Origin: JACVRN01 sp963715565
GTDB lineage: Bacteria > Acidobacteriota > Blastocatellia > Pyrinomonadales > Pyrinomonadaceae
NCBI GenBank assembly: GCA_963715565.1
Contig: OY970256.1
Span: 1,178,001 to 1,242,000 of the forward strand
Reading direction: 5' to 3'
DNA length: 64,000 nt
How positions within the stretch are numbered: position 1 is the stretch's first letter; the number at the start of each line of letters is the position of its first letter. The notes beneath the pieces are model-generated. The model worked only from the letters and a program-made list of their open reading frames with translations. It had not been told where the DNA came from and made no database searches. Made by a program: the position numbers and the translations under genes. Positions 17,549 to 26,532 of the stretch are shown here, piece after piece.

Positions 17549-18751
17549 GTGATTGCACAAATGGAAAAACATAAAGAGACTATGGAAACGGTCTTCCTTG
17601 ATCCAGACCAAAAGAGCCCGCGCGCGCAGGAGTTTGAAGAAAAACTCGGCGCACGCATTGTCGGCCAGGAGCGCGCCGTGCGCCGCATGAGCGGTCTATA
17701 CCAGATTTTTTTGGCGGGCATGAACCCGCTCAATAGACCCATCGGGACGATGCTCTTTCTGGGACCGACAGGCTCAGGCAAAACCCGCGTCATAGAGGCC
17801 GCCGCCGAAGTGCTTTACGGAGACTCGAACGCCGTCATCAAGATTGACTGCGCGGAGTTTCAGCACTCGCATGAGATAGCCAAGCTGATCGGCTCGCCTC
17901 CGGGCTACCTGGGCCACCGCGAGACTTCTCCCATGCTCACGCAGGAGAATCTTGATCGCTATCACACGGAAGAGACCAAGCTCTCGCTCGTGCTCTTTGA
18001 CGAGATAGAGAAGGCTTCGGACTCTCTGTGGCAACTCTTGCTCGGCATTCTGGATAAAGCGACGCTGACTTTGGGCGACAATCGCCGCGTGGATTTCTCC
18101 AAGGCGATGGTGATTATGACGTCCAACCTTGGTGCGCGCGAAATGTCTGAGTTTATCTCCGGCGGCATCGGCTTTGCGCCGGTCAAGGGCGGGAAGAACC
18201 CGAACGACTCGGACGTAGACCAGAAGATTTATCGCACGGCCCTCGAAGCGGCGCGGCGTAAATTCAGCCCCGAGTTTATGAATCGCATAGACAAGGTCGT
18301 GGTCTTCCGCTCTTTGAAAGAGCATCACCTGCGACAGATTCTTGACCTTGAGTTGCAGGCCGTGCAGGATCGCATCATGGTCAGCGCGGGCACGAAGTTT
18401 GTGTTTCGCTGCACGGACGCGGCCAAGGACATGCTGCTCAAAGAAGGCATCGACCTCAAGTACGGCGCGCGCCATTTGAAGCGTGCCATAGAGCGTTTCC
18501 TCGTTTACCCGCTCTCGAATCTGGTGGCGACCGAACAGGTCGGACTGGGCGATCTGGTCAACGTGGATTTGAACGAGTCGAGCGGCAAGCTCGTCTTCTC
18601 GAAACGTTCTGGCGGCGCGTTGATTCAGGAGCCGGATTTAGAAGAAGGCCCTGAAGAGGTAGAGAAAAAATCGGGCGGCGTCGCGATGCCAATCCCGCAG
18701 ACCAAAGTCGCTCGCAAGAGCCAGGGACGCGGCGAAAAAAGCGAAAGCTAA
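17549..18751 (+). CDS. Single-ring Clp-type AAA+ ATPase (ClpB/ClpA D2-like)
   Basis: 400 residues with one AAA+ module: Walker A GPTGSGKT (72-79), pore loop GSPPGYLGH (115-123), Walker B LVLFDE (147-152), then the ClpB small C-terminal domain and a charged tail ending in a Lys-rich stretch. Full ClpB has two rings (~860 residues); here the N-domain, D1 and coiled-coil middle are absent. No IGF-type loop for ClpP was recognised. Very strong ribosome site (AAAGGAGG) before GTG. A protein-unfolding role is inferred. Confidence 0.85.
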   Translation: MIAQMEKHKETMETVFLDPDQKSPRAQEFEEKLGARIVGQERAVRRMSGLYQIFLAGMNPLNRPIGTMLFLGPTGSGKTRVIEAAAEVLYGDSNAVIKIDCAEFQHSHEIAKLIGSPPGYLGHRETSPMLTQENLDRYHTEETKLSLVLFDEIEKASDSLWQLLLGILDKATLTLGDNRRVDFSKAMVIMTSNLGAREMSEFISGGIGFAPVKGGKNPNDSDVDQKIYRTALEAARRKFSPEFMNRIDKVVVFRSLKEHHLRQILDLELQAVQDRIMVSAGTKFVFRCTDAAKDMLLKEGIDLKYGARHLKRAIERFLVYPLSNLVATEQVGLGDLVNVDLNESSGKLVFSKRSGGALIQEPDLEEGPEEVEKKSGGVAMPIPQTKVARKSQGRGEKSES

Positions 18752-18774
18752 AGAGCCCGCACGCGGTTTCGATT

Positions 18775-18820
18775 AAATTAAAAGCGCCGGAGGGAATCAC
18801 CCTTCCGGCGCTTTTAATTT
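18775..18820. terminator. Strong bidirectional terminator
   Basis: 16-bp perfect stem: AAATTAAAAGCGCCGG (18775-18790) with its complement at 18805-18820, A and T runs on either side. It separates the convergent Clp-type and HEAT-repeat genes. Confidence 0.92.
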
Positions 18821-18850
18821 GATACGGCGTCTGCCCGAACAGCTTGTCTT

Positions 18851-19747
18851 TCACATAGGGCGCGGAGTTTCCGAGGGAGCGATTTTGCGTAGCGCTTCAT
18901 AAGCTATCTGTGAAAGATAAGGATCGCTGGCGGCGAGCGCGCCGCGTAGAGCGGGGACGGCTGCGGCGTCGCCTATCAGGCCGAGCGAGCGTGCTGCCTC
19001 GCGGCGTACATCGTCTTCTGCGCGCGCATCCGTGAGCGTTTCAATCAGGGCCGGGACAGCGGCGCGGCTGCGTATCTGGCCCAGCGAGCGTGCAGCAGCG
19101 CGGCGCACAAATTCATTCTCGCTGGTCCGACCCCGCGTAATCTTGCTAAAGAGACCTGAAGCACGCACGCGCGCCGTCAGTCTTCCGGTCAGAGGGATGA
19201 CCGCCGCCTCGTCTCCTATTTCTCCGAGCGCGACGGCAGCCGCGCCGCGCACGCTCTCTTTTTTATCCAGCTCAAGTATTTTAACGAGCGCGGGAACAGC
19301 CTGTCGGCTGCGCGTACGGCCAAGCGCGTAAGCCGTCTCCTGGCGTACAAACTCTTCCCTGTCCTGAAGCAGGGGCAGGAGCGCGGCGGCGGCTTCGTCG
19401 GCGGGCATTGAAAGCACTGCGCGTGTGGCGGTGGCGCGCACAATCGGCGAAGTGTCTTTCAGAGCGATGGCGGCCACGCGCGAGCTGTCGGGACGCGCCA
19501 TCCATCCTAAACGCATCACGGCATCGCGTCTCTCTTCTTTATCGGATGAAGAGAGACGGCGGCGCTCTCTTTCAATCTCACGCTGTAAAGGATTGAGAGC
19601 GGAAGCTTGCGATGCTTGCGTTGAAGAGTTTTGCGCGTTGGCGTTTGAGTAAGCTGAGAGAAAAAACAGAAGAGCTACAACCGCGCACGCCGCTCTAAGC
19701 GTGCGGGCTGGTGTTGATGGAGGGGAAGCTCGCCGGGGGTTGTGCAT
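18851..19747 (-). CDS. Exported HEAT-repeat protein
   Basis: Start set at the ATG at 19747, which gives a clear signal peptide (basic start, hydrophobic LRAACAVVALLFFLSAYSNA, cut near ANA/Q) and removes the overlap with the upstream gene that the longer frame would have. About six HEAT/PBS-lyase-like helix pairs of ~31 residues follow, with the VPALxxxL and RxxAAxALGxIG patterns. It probably acts as a protein-binding scaffold in the periplasm. Confidence 0.8.
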   Translation of the reverse strand: MHNPRRASPPSTPARTLRAACAVVALLFFLSAYSNANAQNSSTQASQASALNPLQREIERERRRLSSSDKEERRDAVMRLGWMARPDSSRVAAIALKDTSPIVRATATRAVLSMPADEAAAALLPLLQDREEFVRQETAYALGRTRSRQAVPALVKILELDKKESVRGAAAVALGEIGDEAAVIPLTGRLTARVRASGLFSKITRGRTSENEFVRRAAARSLGQIRSRAAVPALIETLTDARAEDDVRREAARSLGLIGDAAAVPALRGALAASDPYLSQIAYEALRKIAPSETPRPM

Positions 19748-19754
19748 GCTCTGT

Positions 19755-20018
19755 CTAAAGCCGCGCCAGAGGCGCGCTGGCGCGACGCTCTGCCCGGCGG
19801 CGGACGGATTCCCATTCATAAGCCTGTTGCGCTCGCCTGTTTTCGCGTGCGTCCGCCAGCGAAGAGATCAGGTCGTCCTCCCACAAACCGCTCGTCATGG
19901 CCGCGCGGCGCATGGTCTCCATAATAGAGATGTAGTCCAGAACTTCTCTGACTTCGGAATCGTTGAGGACGTCGAGTTTTAAGGCGAGCAGTTGACGTTC
20001 AGTTAAACGCTTAGCCAT
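19755..20018 (-). CDS. Small conserved-looking protein, function unknown
   Basis: 87 residues, begins MAKRLTERQLLALKLDVLND and is highly charged and helical. GGAGCAAAGAG precedes the start. Seven bases upstream of the HEAT-repeat gene and on the same strand, so probably one operon. I do not recognise a family. Confidence 0.65.
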   Translation of the reverse strand: MAKRLTERQLLALKLDVLNDSEVREVLDYISIMETMRRAAMTSGLWEDDLISSLADARENRRAQQAYEWESVRRRAERRASAPLARL

Positions 20019-20438
20019 CTCTTTGCTCCTGAGTCGTTCGGAAGCGCGGACGGCCCCGATGTGCCCTTGCGGGCAGGCTCTCGCTAAGAGAGTAAGCGAC
20101 GTTCAGGAGGCCGTCGGGCTCGATTGTTTCTCGCGAGGGAGCACGCTTGACAGTCTTTTACCAGCGTGTGTTGAATCTCCAGTCTCTTGTAATCCAGTGT
20201 GATCAGCTCGACGCCCTTGGCGCGCGCTGTTCGAAGATGAAAATCAACTTGCCTGGGGGTGAATCAGACGCAATATACATGAAAGAGTCCGGAGAGTCTA
20301 GAGTCATGAGTAGTGGTCAGTTTCAAATCAAACTCACCGCCGAGACGCAGAGATGTCGCAGAGCAGGCGCAGAGAAATTCAACCCTCTGCGTAAACTCTG
20401 CGCTCTCTGCGTCTCGGCGGTGAGTGCTTTGATTCGAA
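20019..20438. other. Intergenic region with a GCAGAG-type inverted repeat
   Basis: Apart from the repeat at 20333-20424, nothing is recognised. The open frame across it (20147-20452) is read through the repeat and is not credible. Confidence 0.5.
20333..20424. repeat. 92-base inverted repeat (GACGCAGAGA family)
   Basis: 21-bp perfect arms: left 20333-20353 and right 20404-20424. The interior repeats the word CGCAGAG/CTCTGCG several times. Elements of this wording are common between genes in many bacterial phyla. Likely a non-autonomous repeat. Confidence 0.8.
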
Positions 20439-20933
20439 TTATTCCAGATTGATGATGTGTGGTGTGATGCTGTCTTCGTCTAGTTCCAGGAGGCCGACGG
20501 AGCGCGGGAGGCTGAAGCGTTTTGGTCCGGCGCTGCCCGGATTGAAAAGGAGTGTGCCGCGCCATGAGTCTGAATAGGCACTGTGGCTGTGGCCGAAGAT
20601 GACCACGTCCGGCATGTGACGCTCGATGATGCGCTGCTGCGCTTGCGTCATCTTCTCGACGGTCGCGAAGATGTGGCGCACGTAAAAGGTGCGTCCCTCA
20701 AGGACCGCCATCCTTTCGTTCGGGAAGCACATTGTCTGGGAGTCGTTGTTGCCTCGGACGGCGATGACGGGCGCGATTTTTTCCAGTTGCCAGACAATGT
20801 CCTCGTTGCCTATGTCTCCGGCATGGATGATGGAGCGAACGCCGTTAAAGAGTTCTAGAACTTTTTCGTCTAAGAGGCCGTGTGTGTCGGAGATGACGCC
20901 GATGCGTGTGCGTTGCGGGGTGTGGCCCAGCAT
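20439..20933 (-). CDS. Metallophosphoesterase, YfcE/MJ0936 family
   Basis: 164 residues. Metal-site motifs in order: GVISDTHG, HAGDIG, RGNND, FGHSHS and FNPGS. Cleaves phosphodiesters, probably with Mn. The natural substrate is unknown for the family. Its ATG overlaps the stop region of the J-domain gene upstream, so they form an operon. Confidence 0.88.
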   Translation of the reverse strand: MLGHTPQRTRIGVISDTHGLLDEKVLELFNGVRSIIHAGDIGNEDIVWQLEKIAPVIAVRGNNDSQTMCFPNERMAVLEGRTFYVRHIFATVEKMTQAQQRIIERHMPDVVIFGHSHSAYSDSWRGTLLFNPGSAGPKRFSLPRSVGLLELDEDSITPHIINLE

Positions 20934-21748
20934 TAGTCAATCTTGGAGGCCACCGAGTGCATAGTGTCCACTATGAGCACGGCGATGGGCGGGTAGAACA
21001 GAAGGTCCGGGCGGACGTCGTGGCTGAAGAAGAAGGGCATGTTATCGAGGATGATGTAGTGCATGTGCTCGCCCATGAAGTAACCGGCTACAACGCTGGC
21101 TACAAAAGCTATGACGAGGAACAGGTAGGCCGTCAACCGCGTGAAAGGCTTTTCGGGCTTCTCGTCTTCCTGCATGAGCGAAGTATGAATAGTGTTCGGG
21201 CGATAGGTGTAGCGTTCGAGCGAGAGACGCAGGCGCGAGGTCAGATGCCAGACGCCAATCAAAAAAAGCGTGACCAGAATGGCGCGTCCCGTCCAGCCAA
21301 GCCCCTCCCAGAATTTGGGCTTGAGCATGATGACAAAGAATGTGGAGAGAAAGAGCGTCACGGTCGGGAACACTGCCTGCTGAAGCGCAAAGGTTTCACG
21401 ACGTCCCTCTTCAATCCAGTTGTCCACGACGCGGTCAAGGCGGCGCTGTGCGGCGACGACGCGGCGCATGCGGCGCGCGTGTGGGTTGTCAGAATGCACC
21501 ACGGACGCAGACGCAGCAGAGCTGCCGCCGTAGCGTATGCGCGCAACCTGTGCATCGTAGAAGGCACGCTCCTGCGGATCGCTCAGGGTGCGATAGGCCA
21601 TGGCGAGCATGGCGAAATCGCGTGCCGCCTGTGTCGAGCCGCCGTTGACGTCCGGGTGACGCTTGCGCGCCAAGCGCCGGTAGGCGCTCTTTATCTCGGC
21701 CCCGGTCGCCGAAGGCTTAACTCCAAGAAGTTTGTAGTAATCAACCAC
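20933..21748 (-). CDS. Membrane protein with N-terminal J-domain
   Basis: 271 residues from the GTG at 21748. The frame stays open to 22024, but that extension is low-complexity and non-family. J-domain in residues 1-70 with HPD at 31-33, the DnaK-stimulating motif. Three to four hydrophobic segments follow, so it is likely an inner-membrane co-chaperone. No zinc or C-terminal DnaJ domains. Overlaps the phosphoesterase start by one base. Confidence 0.8.
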   Translation of the reverse strand: MVDYYKLLGVKPSATGAEIKSAYRRLARKRHPDVNGGSTQAARDFAMLAMAYRTLSDPQERAFYDAQVARIRYGGSSAASASVVHSDNPHARRMRRVVAAQRRLDRVVDNWIEEGRRETFALQQAVFPTVTLFLSTFFVIMLKPKFWEGLGWTGRAILVTLFLIGVWHLTSRLRLSLERYTYRPNTIHTSLMQEDEKPEKPFTRLTAYLFLVIAFVASVVAGYFMGEHMHYIILDNMPFFFSHDVRPDLLFYPPIAVLIVDTMHSVASKID

Positions 21749-22312
21749 AGCGTTCGTCTCTCTTTGTCTCGCCGGAACGGCGAGGCCGTGGGTGGGTGTC
21801 CCGCAAAGGCCCTTGCGGCAGGGAGGTACGCCCTCAACCGAACAGTAATATAACACGGTTGAGCCGTTTTCGTCTTCACCGGAAGCGGTTATAAAAGGGA
21901 AAGGTTGAAGAGATTGAGTCAGGAGCCCTTGGCGGGCCGGGCCCCCTGTTTTCGGTGAGGAAACCAAGGGTGCGACGCGTCTCGGATGGGGCTTCCGAGT
22001 GGGGCGAGGACTTAAAGTGGTCATCGCTCCCTTGGGCTCAAGAATAATTAAGCAACGATTATGCCAGTGGCCGCCCGGACGTGATTACAGAAAAAAGCTT
22101 AATAATCCGCGACCAATCGCCTTCGCTGTGTTCTCTTCTGTGCACACTGCTGTCTAAAATTGTAGACACTCGACTGAAAATCTAAAGAACGTCAGTTCAA
22201 GGTCAGAGGTCGTGATGCGCAAAGCCCCTGAAAGGGGAGATATATCAGTAGCCCAGCACGTCAGTGCTGGGCTACTGATATATCTCCCCTTTCAGGGGCT
22301 TTGACGGCAGAG
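21749..22312. other. Intergenic region with a giant hairpin
   Basis: No supported gene. The 39-bp palindrome at 22221-22302 is listed separately. The stretch 21749-22024 is the non-credible upstream extension of the J-domain gene. Confidence 0.5.
22221..22302. repeat. 39-bp perfect hairpin downstream of pepA
   Basis: Arms 22221-22259 and 22264-22302 are exact complements around a 4-base GTCA loop. Each arm contains a smaller palindrome CCCCTGAAAGGGG. It begins 10 bases past the pepA stop. It could terminate pepA, but its length and nested symmetry suggest a REP-like or MITE-like element. Confidence 0.85.
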
Positions 22313-23848
22313 CTAATTCTTCTTATCGCCGTTGCCTTCCGGGCGTGTGCGCGAGGCGCGCTCGACCATGTTGATGAGCGTGCGGACGGCTATCCCGGTC
22401 GGTCCCTTGGAGCGATAGGGCTTGGCGTCGTCGCCCCACGCCGTTCCCGCGATGTCCAGATGCGCCCAGGAGATTCCATCTGCAAACTCTTTGAGGAAAG
22501 CGGCGGCGGTGATGGTTCCGGCCTTGCGCCCGCCAGTGTTCTTGATGTCGGCGATGTCGGATTTGATCTGCTTGGAATATTCTTTATCGAGCGGAAGCTG
22601 CCAGTATTTCTCGCCGACCTCGCGGCCCGCCTCTATCACTTCGTCAATCAACTCCTGGTCCGTGCCGAGGATGGCCGTGTTGACGTCGCCGAGCGCGATG
22701 GAGACAGCGCCCGTCAGAGTCGCCATATCAAGGATGCGCTTGGCCCCGAGCTTTCTGGCGTAAGCGATGGCGTCGGCGAGGATGAGACGCCCTTCGGCGT
22801 CCGTGTTGATAATCTCTATGGTCTTACCTGACATGGCACGCACGACGTCGCCCGGCTTGGTGGCCTTGCCCGAAGGAAGATTCTCGGAAGCGGGCACGAC
22901 GCCGAGCACAGGAATCGGCGGCTTTAACTGCGCGATGGCGCGCATGGCTCCGAGAACGGTTGCGCCGCCGGACATGTCATACTTCATCAACTCCATGTTC
23001 TCGCCCGGCTTGATAGAGATGCCGCCGGAATCGAACGTGATTCCCTTCCCGACAAAAGCCAGAAGCTCGCCTTCTTTCTGTTCGGCAGGGGCGTTGCGCG
23101 GCGTGTACTTGAGGACAATCAGCTTGGCCGGTTGCTCCGAGCCCGCCGAGACGCTCAAGAGAGCGCCCATCCCTTCCTGCTCCATGCGCGCTTCGTCCAG
23201 AACGTCTATGCTCAAGCCGAACTCGCCCGCGATTTCTCTGGCGCGCTCGGCCATGTCGGTAGGCGTCAGGTATCCGCCCGGCTCGTTTGCCAGATCGCGC
23301 GTGAAGTTTACCGATTCGCCTACGATGCGCCCGCGCTCTGCGCCGCGCTGAAGGGCGTCCGCGTCCGCTCCGTCCATCATGACAACCACGCGGTCAATCG
23401 TGCGCTCCTCTTTATCTACGGTGCGATACTTGTCCGGCTCAAACAAACCGATGACAGAGCCTTCGGCAGCCGCAGCAGCGACCTGTTCGGCGTCACCTTC
23501 GGCGCGCGGCAGGATGGCGACCGACTTGACGTTCTTGCCGCGAAGAGTACGCACGGCTGCGCCAGCCATCTGCGAAATCTGCGGCGTCTTGTAATCCTCG
23601 CGCGTGCCTACGCCCATGAGCAGAAGTCTTTTCGCTTTCGCGCCTCCGCCCCCCAGATGCATGTAAACTGATTCGCCTTCTTTGCCCTTCAACTCTTCGG
23701 ATTCAATCACAGAGCGAATGAGGCCGCCCGTCAGTTCATCAAGCTCTTTTAATAGACCCTCGTCCGCCTTCTCATCTTTAAAGACGGCGACGGCGAGGGC
23801 CTGCACGTCTTCCTCACGATATTTTCCCGCACTCCCCAAAATTTCCAT
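22313..23848 (-). CDS. pepA: Leucyl aminopeptidase (M17)
   Basis: 511 residues, typical length. The C-terminal catalytic domain has the signature NTDAEGRLILADA, metal ligands in VGKGITFDSGG and KYDMSGG, and HLDIAG near the end. Removes N-terminal residues from peptides in the cytoplasm with two zinc or manganese ions. Confidence 0.95.
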   Translation of the reverse strand: MEILGSAGKYREEDVQALAVAVFKDEKADEGLLKELDELTGGLIRSVIESEELKGKEGESVYMHLGGGGAKAKRLLLMGVGTREDYKTPQISQMAGAAVRTLRGKNVKSVAILPRAEGDAEQVAAAAAEGSVIGLFEPDKYRTVDKEERTIDRVVVMMDGADADALQRGAERGRIVGESVNFTRDLANEPGGYLTPTDMAERAREIAGEFGLSIDVLDEARMEQEGMGALLSVSAGSEQPAKLIVLKYTPRNAPAEQKEGELLAFVGKGITFDSGGISIKPGENMELMKYDMSGGATVLGAMRAIAQLKPPIPVLGVVPASENLPSGKATKPGDVVRAMSGKTIEIINTDAEGRLILADAIAYARKLGAKRILDMATLTGAVSIALGDVNTAILGTDQELIDEVIEAGREVGEKYWQLPLDKEYSKQIKSDIADIKNTGGRKAGTITAAAFLKEFADGISWAHLDIAGTAWGDDAKPYRSKGPTGIAVRTLINMVERASRTRPEGNGDKKN

Positions 23849-23887
23849 CTCTTCTCTCCCGTAAAAAAGGTTAGCTACACAAAGCGC

Positions 23888-24352
23888 CTACCGGTTTCGC
23901 TCCTTTAATTGGGCGCGAGTCTCCCGCTCGACGGTACGGCGCATTTCAGTCTCTCGTTTATCGTACAACTTTTTACCACGGGCGACGCCAACTTCCAGCT
24001 TGATGCGCCCGTTCTTCAAATAGACTTTCGTGACGACGAGCGTCATGCCCTGCGTGGTCGCTGCTTCCTCAAGCTTGTCAATCTCGCGACGGTGGAGCAA
24101 GAGCTTACGCGTCCTCATGGGCTCATGATTCGCCCGGTTGCCATGAGAATACGGCGAAACGTGGGCATTAAACAACCACGCCTCGCCATCCCGGACGGCA
24201 ACGTAAGAATCTTTTAACTGGACGCGCCCTTCCATCACGCTCTTGACCTCCGTGCCCTTGAGCATCACACCCGCCTCGTACTTGTCCAGAATGTGATACT
24301 CGTGAAAGGCCGCGCGATTCGCCACCAGCACTTTTTCTTCTTTAACAGCCAT
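23888..24352 (-). CDS. smpB: SsrA-binding protein
   Basis: 154 residues from ATG 24352, which fits the family; the longer frame reads into a repeat. Conserved blocks LVANRAAFHEYHIL, GTEVKSV, NAHVSPYSHGN and the basic tail GKKLYDKRET are present. Binds tmRNA and brings it to stalled ribosomes. Confidence 0.95.
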   Translation of the reverse strand: MAVKEEKVLVANRAAFHEYHILDKYEAGVMLKGTEVKSVMEGRVQLKDSYVAVRDGEAWLFNAHVSPYSHGNRANHEPMRTRKLLLHRREIDKLEEAATTQGMTLVVTKVYLKNGRIKLEVGVARGKKLYDKRETEMRRTVERETRAQLKERNR

Positions 24353-24360
24353 AAGTGAAT

Positions 24361-24451
24361 TTGCGATTTTCGATTTTCGATTGGATAAGGACTGAAGACT
24401 AATTTTTAATTTTTGTTCGTCTTTCAAATCGGCAATCGCAAATCGAAAATC
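24361..24451. repeat. Word-repeat inverted element (GATTTTCGATT type)
   Basis: Repeated words TTGCGATTTTCGATTTTCG (from 24361) face CGCAAATCGAAAATC (to 24451), so RNA from either strand can fold. One of a family of similar spacers in this window. Confidence 0.75.
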
Positions 24452-24453
24452 CC

Positions 24454-25452
24454 CTATCTTTCTTCCCGCAGCGGTCTCATCATGAGAGCTTCTGCCGCCT
24501 CTGCGGCGCTCTTGCCTTCGTAGAGCACGGCGTGGACTTCCGCCGTGATGGGCATCTCGACCTTGAGCCGCTCGGCTAAATGATAGACGGCGCGTGTGGT
24601 CTTCACGCCTTCGGCCACTTCCTTCATGCCGCTCAGGATTTCTTCGAGTGAGCGCCCGCGTCCAAGCTCCATCCCGACGTAACGATTACGCGACAGGCTG
24701 CCCGTCGAGGTCAAGACCAGATCGCCCAGACCCGCCAGCCCCATCATGGTTTCCACGCGCGCGCCCTGCGCTTCTGCAAACCGCGCCATCTCTGCCAGCC
24801 CCCGCGTCACCAGCGCGGCCACGCTGTTCGTCCCAAGCCCCAGCCCCGCGACCATTCCCGAAGCCACGGCCATCACGTTTTTGACAGCCCCGCCAAGCTC
24901 TGTTCCGACGACGTCCGTGTTTGTATAGATACGCAGATTTTCAAAACTCAGCGCCTCCTGAACCGTGCGCGCATCATCCATCCACGCGCTTGCTGCGACG
25001 ACCGCCGTGGGCTGTCCCTCTGCGACCTCTTTGGCGAAGGAGGGGCCGGACAAACAGACAAAGCGCGGCTCAAAGCGTTGGCCTACGGTCTCGCCCACGA
25101 TTTCGGAAATACGTTTTCCCGTCTCGATTTCGATGCCCTTGGTCGCGCTGACAAAGATCATATCCTTTTCAAGATCGGGCAGCATCTCCGTCACAAGCCC
25201 GCGCGTCGCGTGTGAAGGAACGACCAGCAAGACCAGCTCGGCCCCGCTCAAAGCCTCTTTCAAATCGGAAGTCGGGCCTACATTATCGGGTATCAAATGA
25301 GGCGCGAGATATTTCTTATTAATGCGCTCGCGCTTTATCTCTTCCACCACCTCCGCATCACGAGCCCACAACCGCACCTCATGCCCCGCGCGCCCTGCGA
25401 CAATCCCGAGCGCAGTCCCCCAGCTTCCCCCGCCGATAACAGCTACACGCAT
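24454..25452 (-). CDS. gpsA: NAD(P)+ glycerol-3-phosphate dehydrogenase
   Basis: 332 residues from ATG 25452. GGGSWGTALG is the dinucleotide loop; LSGPSFAKEVAEG and the GAVKNVMAVASG catalytic-lysine block are intact. Makes sn-glycerol-3-phosphate for phospholipids. plsY, the next enzyme, is directly upstream. Confidence 0.95.
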   Translation of the reverse strand: MRVAVIGGGSWGTALGIVAGRAGHEVRLWARDAEVVEEIKRERINKKYLAPHLIPDNVGPTSDLKEALSGAELVLLVVPSHATRGLVTEMLPDLEKDMIFVSATKGIEIETGKRISEIVGETVGQRFEPRFVCLSGPSFAKEVAEGQPTAVVAASAWMDDARTVQEALSFENLRIYTNTDVVGTELGGAVKNVMAVASGMVAGLGLGTNSVAALVTRGLAEMARFAEAQGARVETMMGLAGLGDLVLTSTGSLSRNRYVGMELGRGRSLEEILSGMKEVAEGVKTTRAVYHLAERLKVEMPITAEVHAVLYEGKSAAEAAEALMMRPLREER

Positions 25453-25458
25453 AAAAGC

Positions 25459-25535
25459 AATGCAAAAGTCAGAATGCAAAGTGCAGAATGAAAAGAAGAG
25501 TCTTCTTTAATTTTGCATTTTGCACTTTGCATTCA
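25459..25535. repeat. Word-repeat inverted element (TGCAAAGTGCA type)
   Basis: Words such as AATGCAAAGTGCAGAATG on the left face TTGCATTTTGCACTTTGCAT on the right. It fills the gpsA-plsY gap. Confidence 0.75.
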
Positions 25536-26153
25536 TCATTTGAATTTACTTTCCGTTCCGCTCATCAATCTTCCGATGTTGGCGCGGTGCATAAAGATAA
25601 TCAGGAGCGCGCCCGCGACGGCTGCCGTCAACATGGGCGCAAGCTCCGGTTGTTGATTCGTGCCTCGACGACCGAGCAGCCAGACGCAGAGCGGGAAAAG
25701 GGCTGCGGCGGTGATTGAGCCGAGCGAGACGTAGCGCGTCGCCGCGACGATAACTATAAAAGCCGCGCCCGCGATGGCTACCGCCAGGGGCGAGAGCGCA
25801 AGAAATGCTCCGACGCCCGTCGCCACTCCCTTGCCGCCGCGAAACCTGAGCCACACTGGAAAGCAGTGGCCCAAAATAACAAGCACGACCGCCGCCGCCA
25901 CCCACCAGTTAATCCCGAAATCTGCTGTCAGAAGCCAGCGCGCCAGCAAGACCGCCGCCGCGCCTTTCGCTGCATCGAGCACGAGCGTCAAAACGCCCGC
26001 CAGCTTTCCCGCGCGGCGCGAAACATTAGTCGCGCCCGTCCCGCCCGAACCCGTCTCGCGCACATCGCCGCCGGTACGCGCGCGCACCACCAGATAGCCG
26101 AAAGGAATAGAGCCCAGAATGTATGCCGCAATGAGAACCAGCACGGGTCGCAC
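25536..26153 (-). CDS. plsY: Acyl-phosphate glycerol-3-phosphate acyltransferase
   Basis: 205 residues from GTG 26153, chosen because GGAG lies 10 bases upstream and the sequence then matches the family start. Five or more membrane segments. Motifs GSIPFGYL, GSGGTGATNVSR and FRGGKGVATGVG are diagnostic. Makes lysophosphatidic acid in the membrane. Confidence 0.92.
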   Translation of the reverse strand: MRPVLVLIAAYILGSIPFGYLVVRARTGGDVRETGSGGTGATNVSRRAGKLAGVLTLVLDAAKGAAAVLLARWLLTADFGINWWVAAAVVLVILGHCFPVWLRFRGGKGVATGVGAFLALSPLAVAIAGAAFIVIVAATRYVSLGSITAAALFPLCVWLLGRRGTNQQPELAPMLTAAVAGALLIIFMHRANIGRLMSGTESKFK

Positions 26154-26264
26154 GTTATGACACTCCGCGCCCAAAGCGAGGAAAAGCTCTGGAAGGGCGA
26201 ACGGGAAATATAACAAGAAAGGGGGAAAAGGGAAAACGGGTAAAGGGTTAACCGAAGTAGTATC

Positions 26265-26510
26265 CTAAAAGCGCGTGGCTGTTTCTCCGTCATCTTGAAT
26301 AGCTTCCATCGGACATTCCATCATTGCTATCCGACATTTGGCCTCTTCCTCCGGCGTCTCAGGTTGTTTAAAAACATAGGTCTGAGAGTTTTCATCGTAA
26401 CGGAAATGATGAGGCGCTGTATCCTGACAAGATTCGCAGGCAAGGCAGTATTCGGTGACATAATACCTGCCCGGTACGTTCAGGGGATTTTTCTCAGGCT
26501 CTTCAGTCAT
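26265..26510 (-). CDS. Small [4Fe-4S] ferredoxin
   Basis: 81 residues. Cys22, Cys25 and Cys28 (CxxCxxC) plus Cys66 before Pro form one cluster site; Cys59 is extra. Resembles the single-cluster ferredoxins that serve cytochromes P450 and other oxidases. 22 bases downstream of cinA. Confidence 0.85.
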   Translation of the reverse strand: MTEEPEKNPLNVPGRYYVTEYCLACESCQDTAPHHFRYDENSQTYVFKQPETPEEEAKCRIAMMECPMEAIQDDGETATRF

Positions 26511-26532
26511 TCTTTTTTTGAACGTCGCTCTT

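Noticed and set aside
17774..18475. 233-codon minus-strand frame
   Set aside because: Shadow of the Clp-type gene.
21749..22024. N-terminal extension of the J-domain protein
   Set aside because: Low-complexity, Pro/Arg-rich and no family match; GTG 21748 fits the J-domain start.
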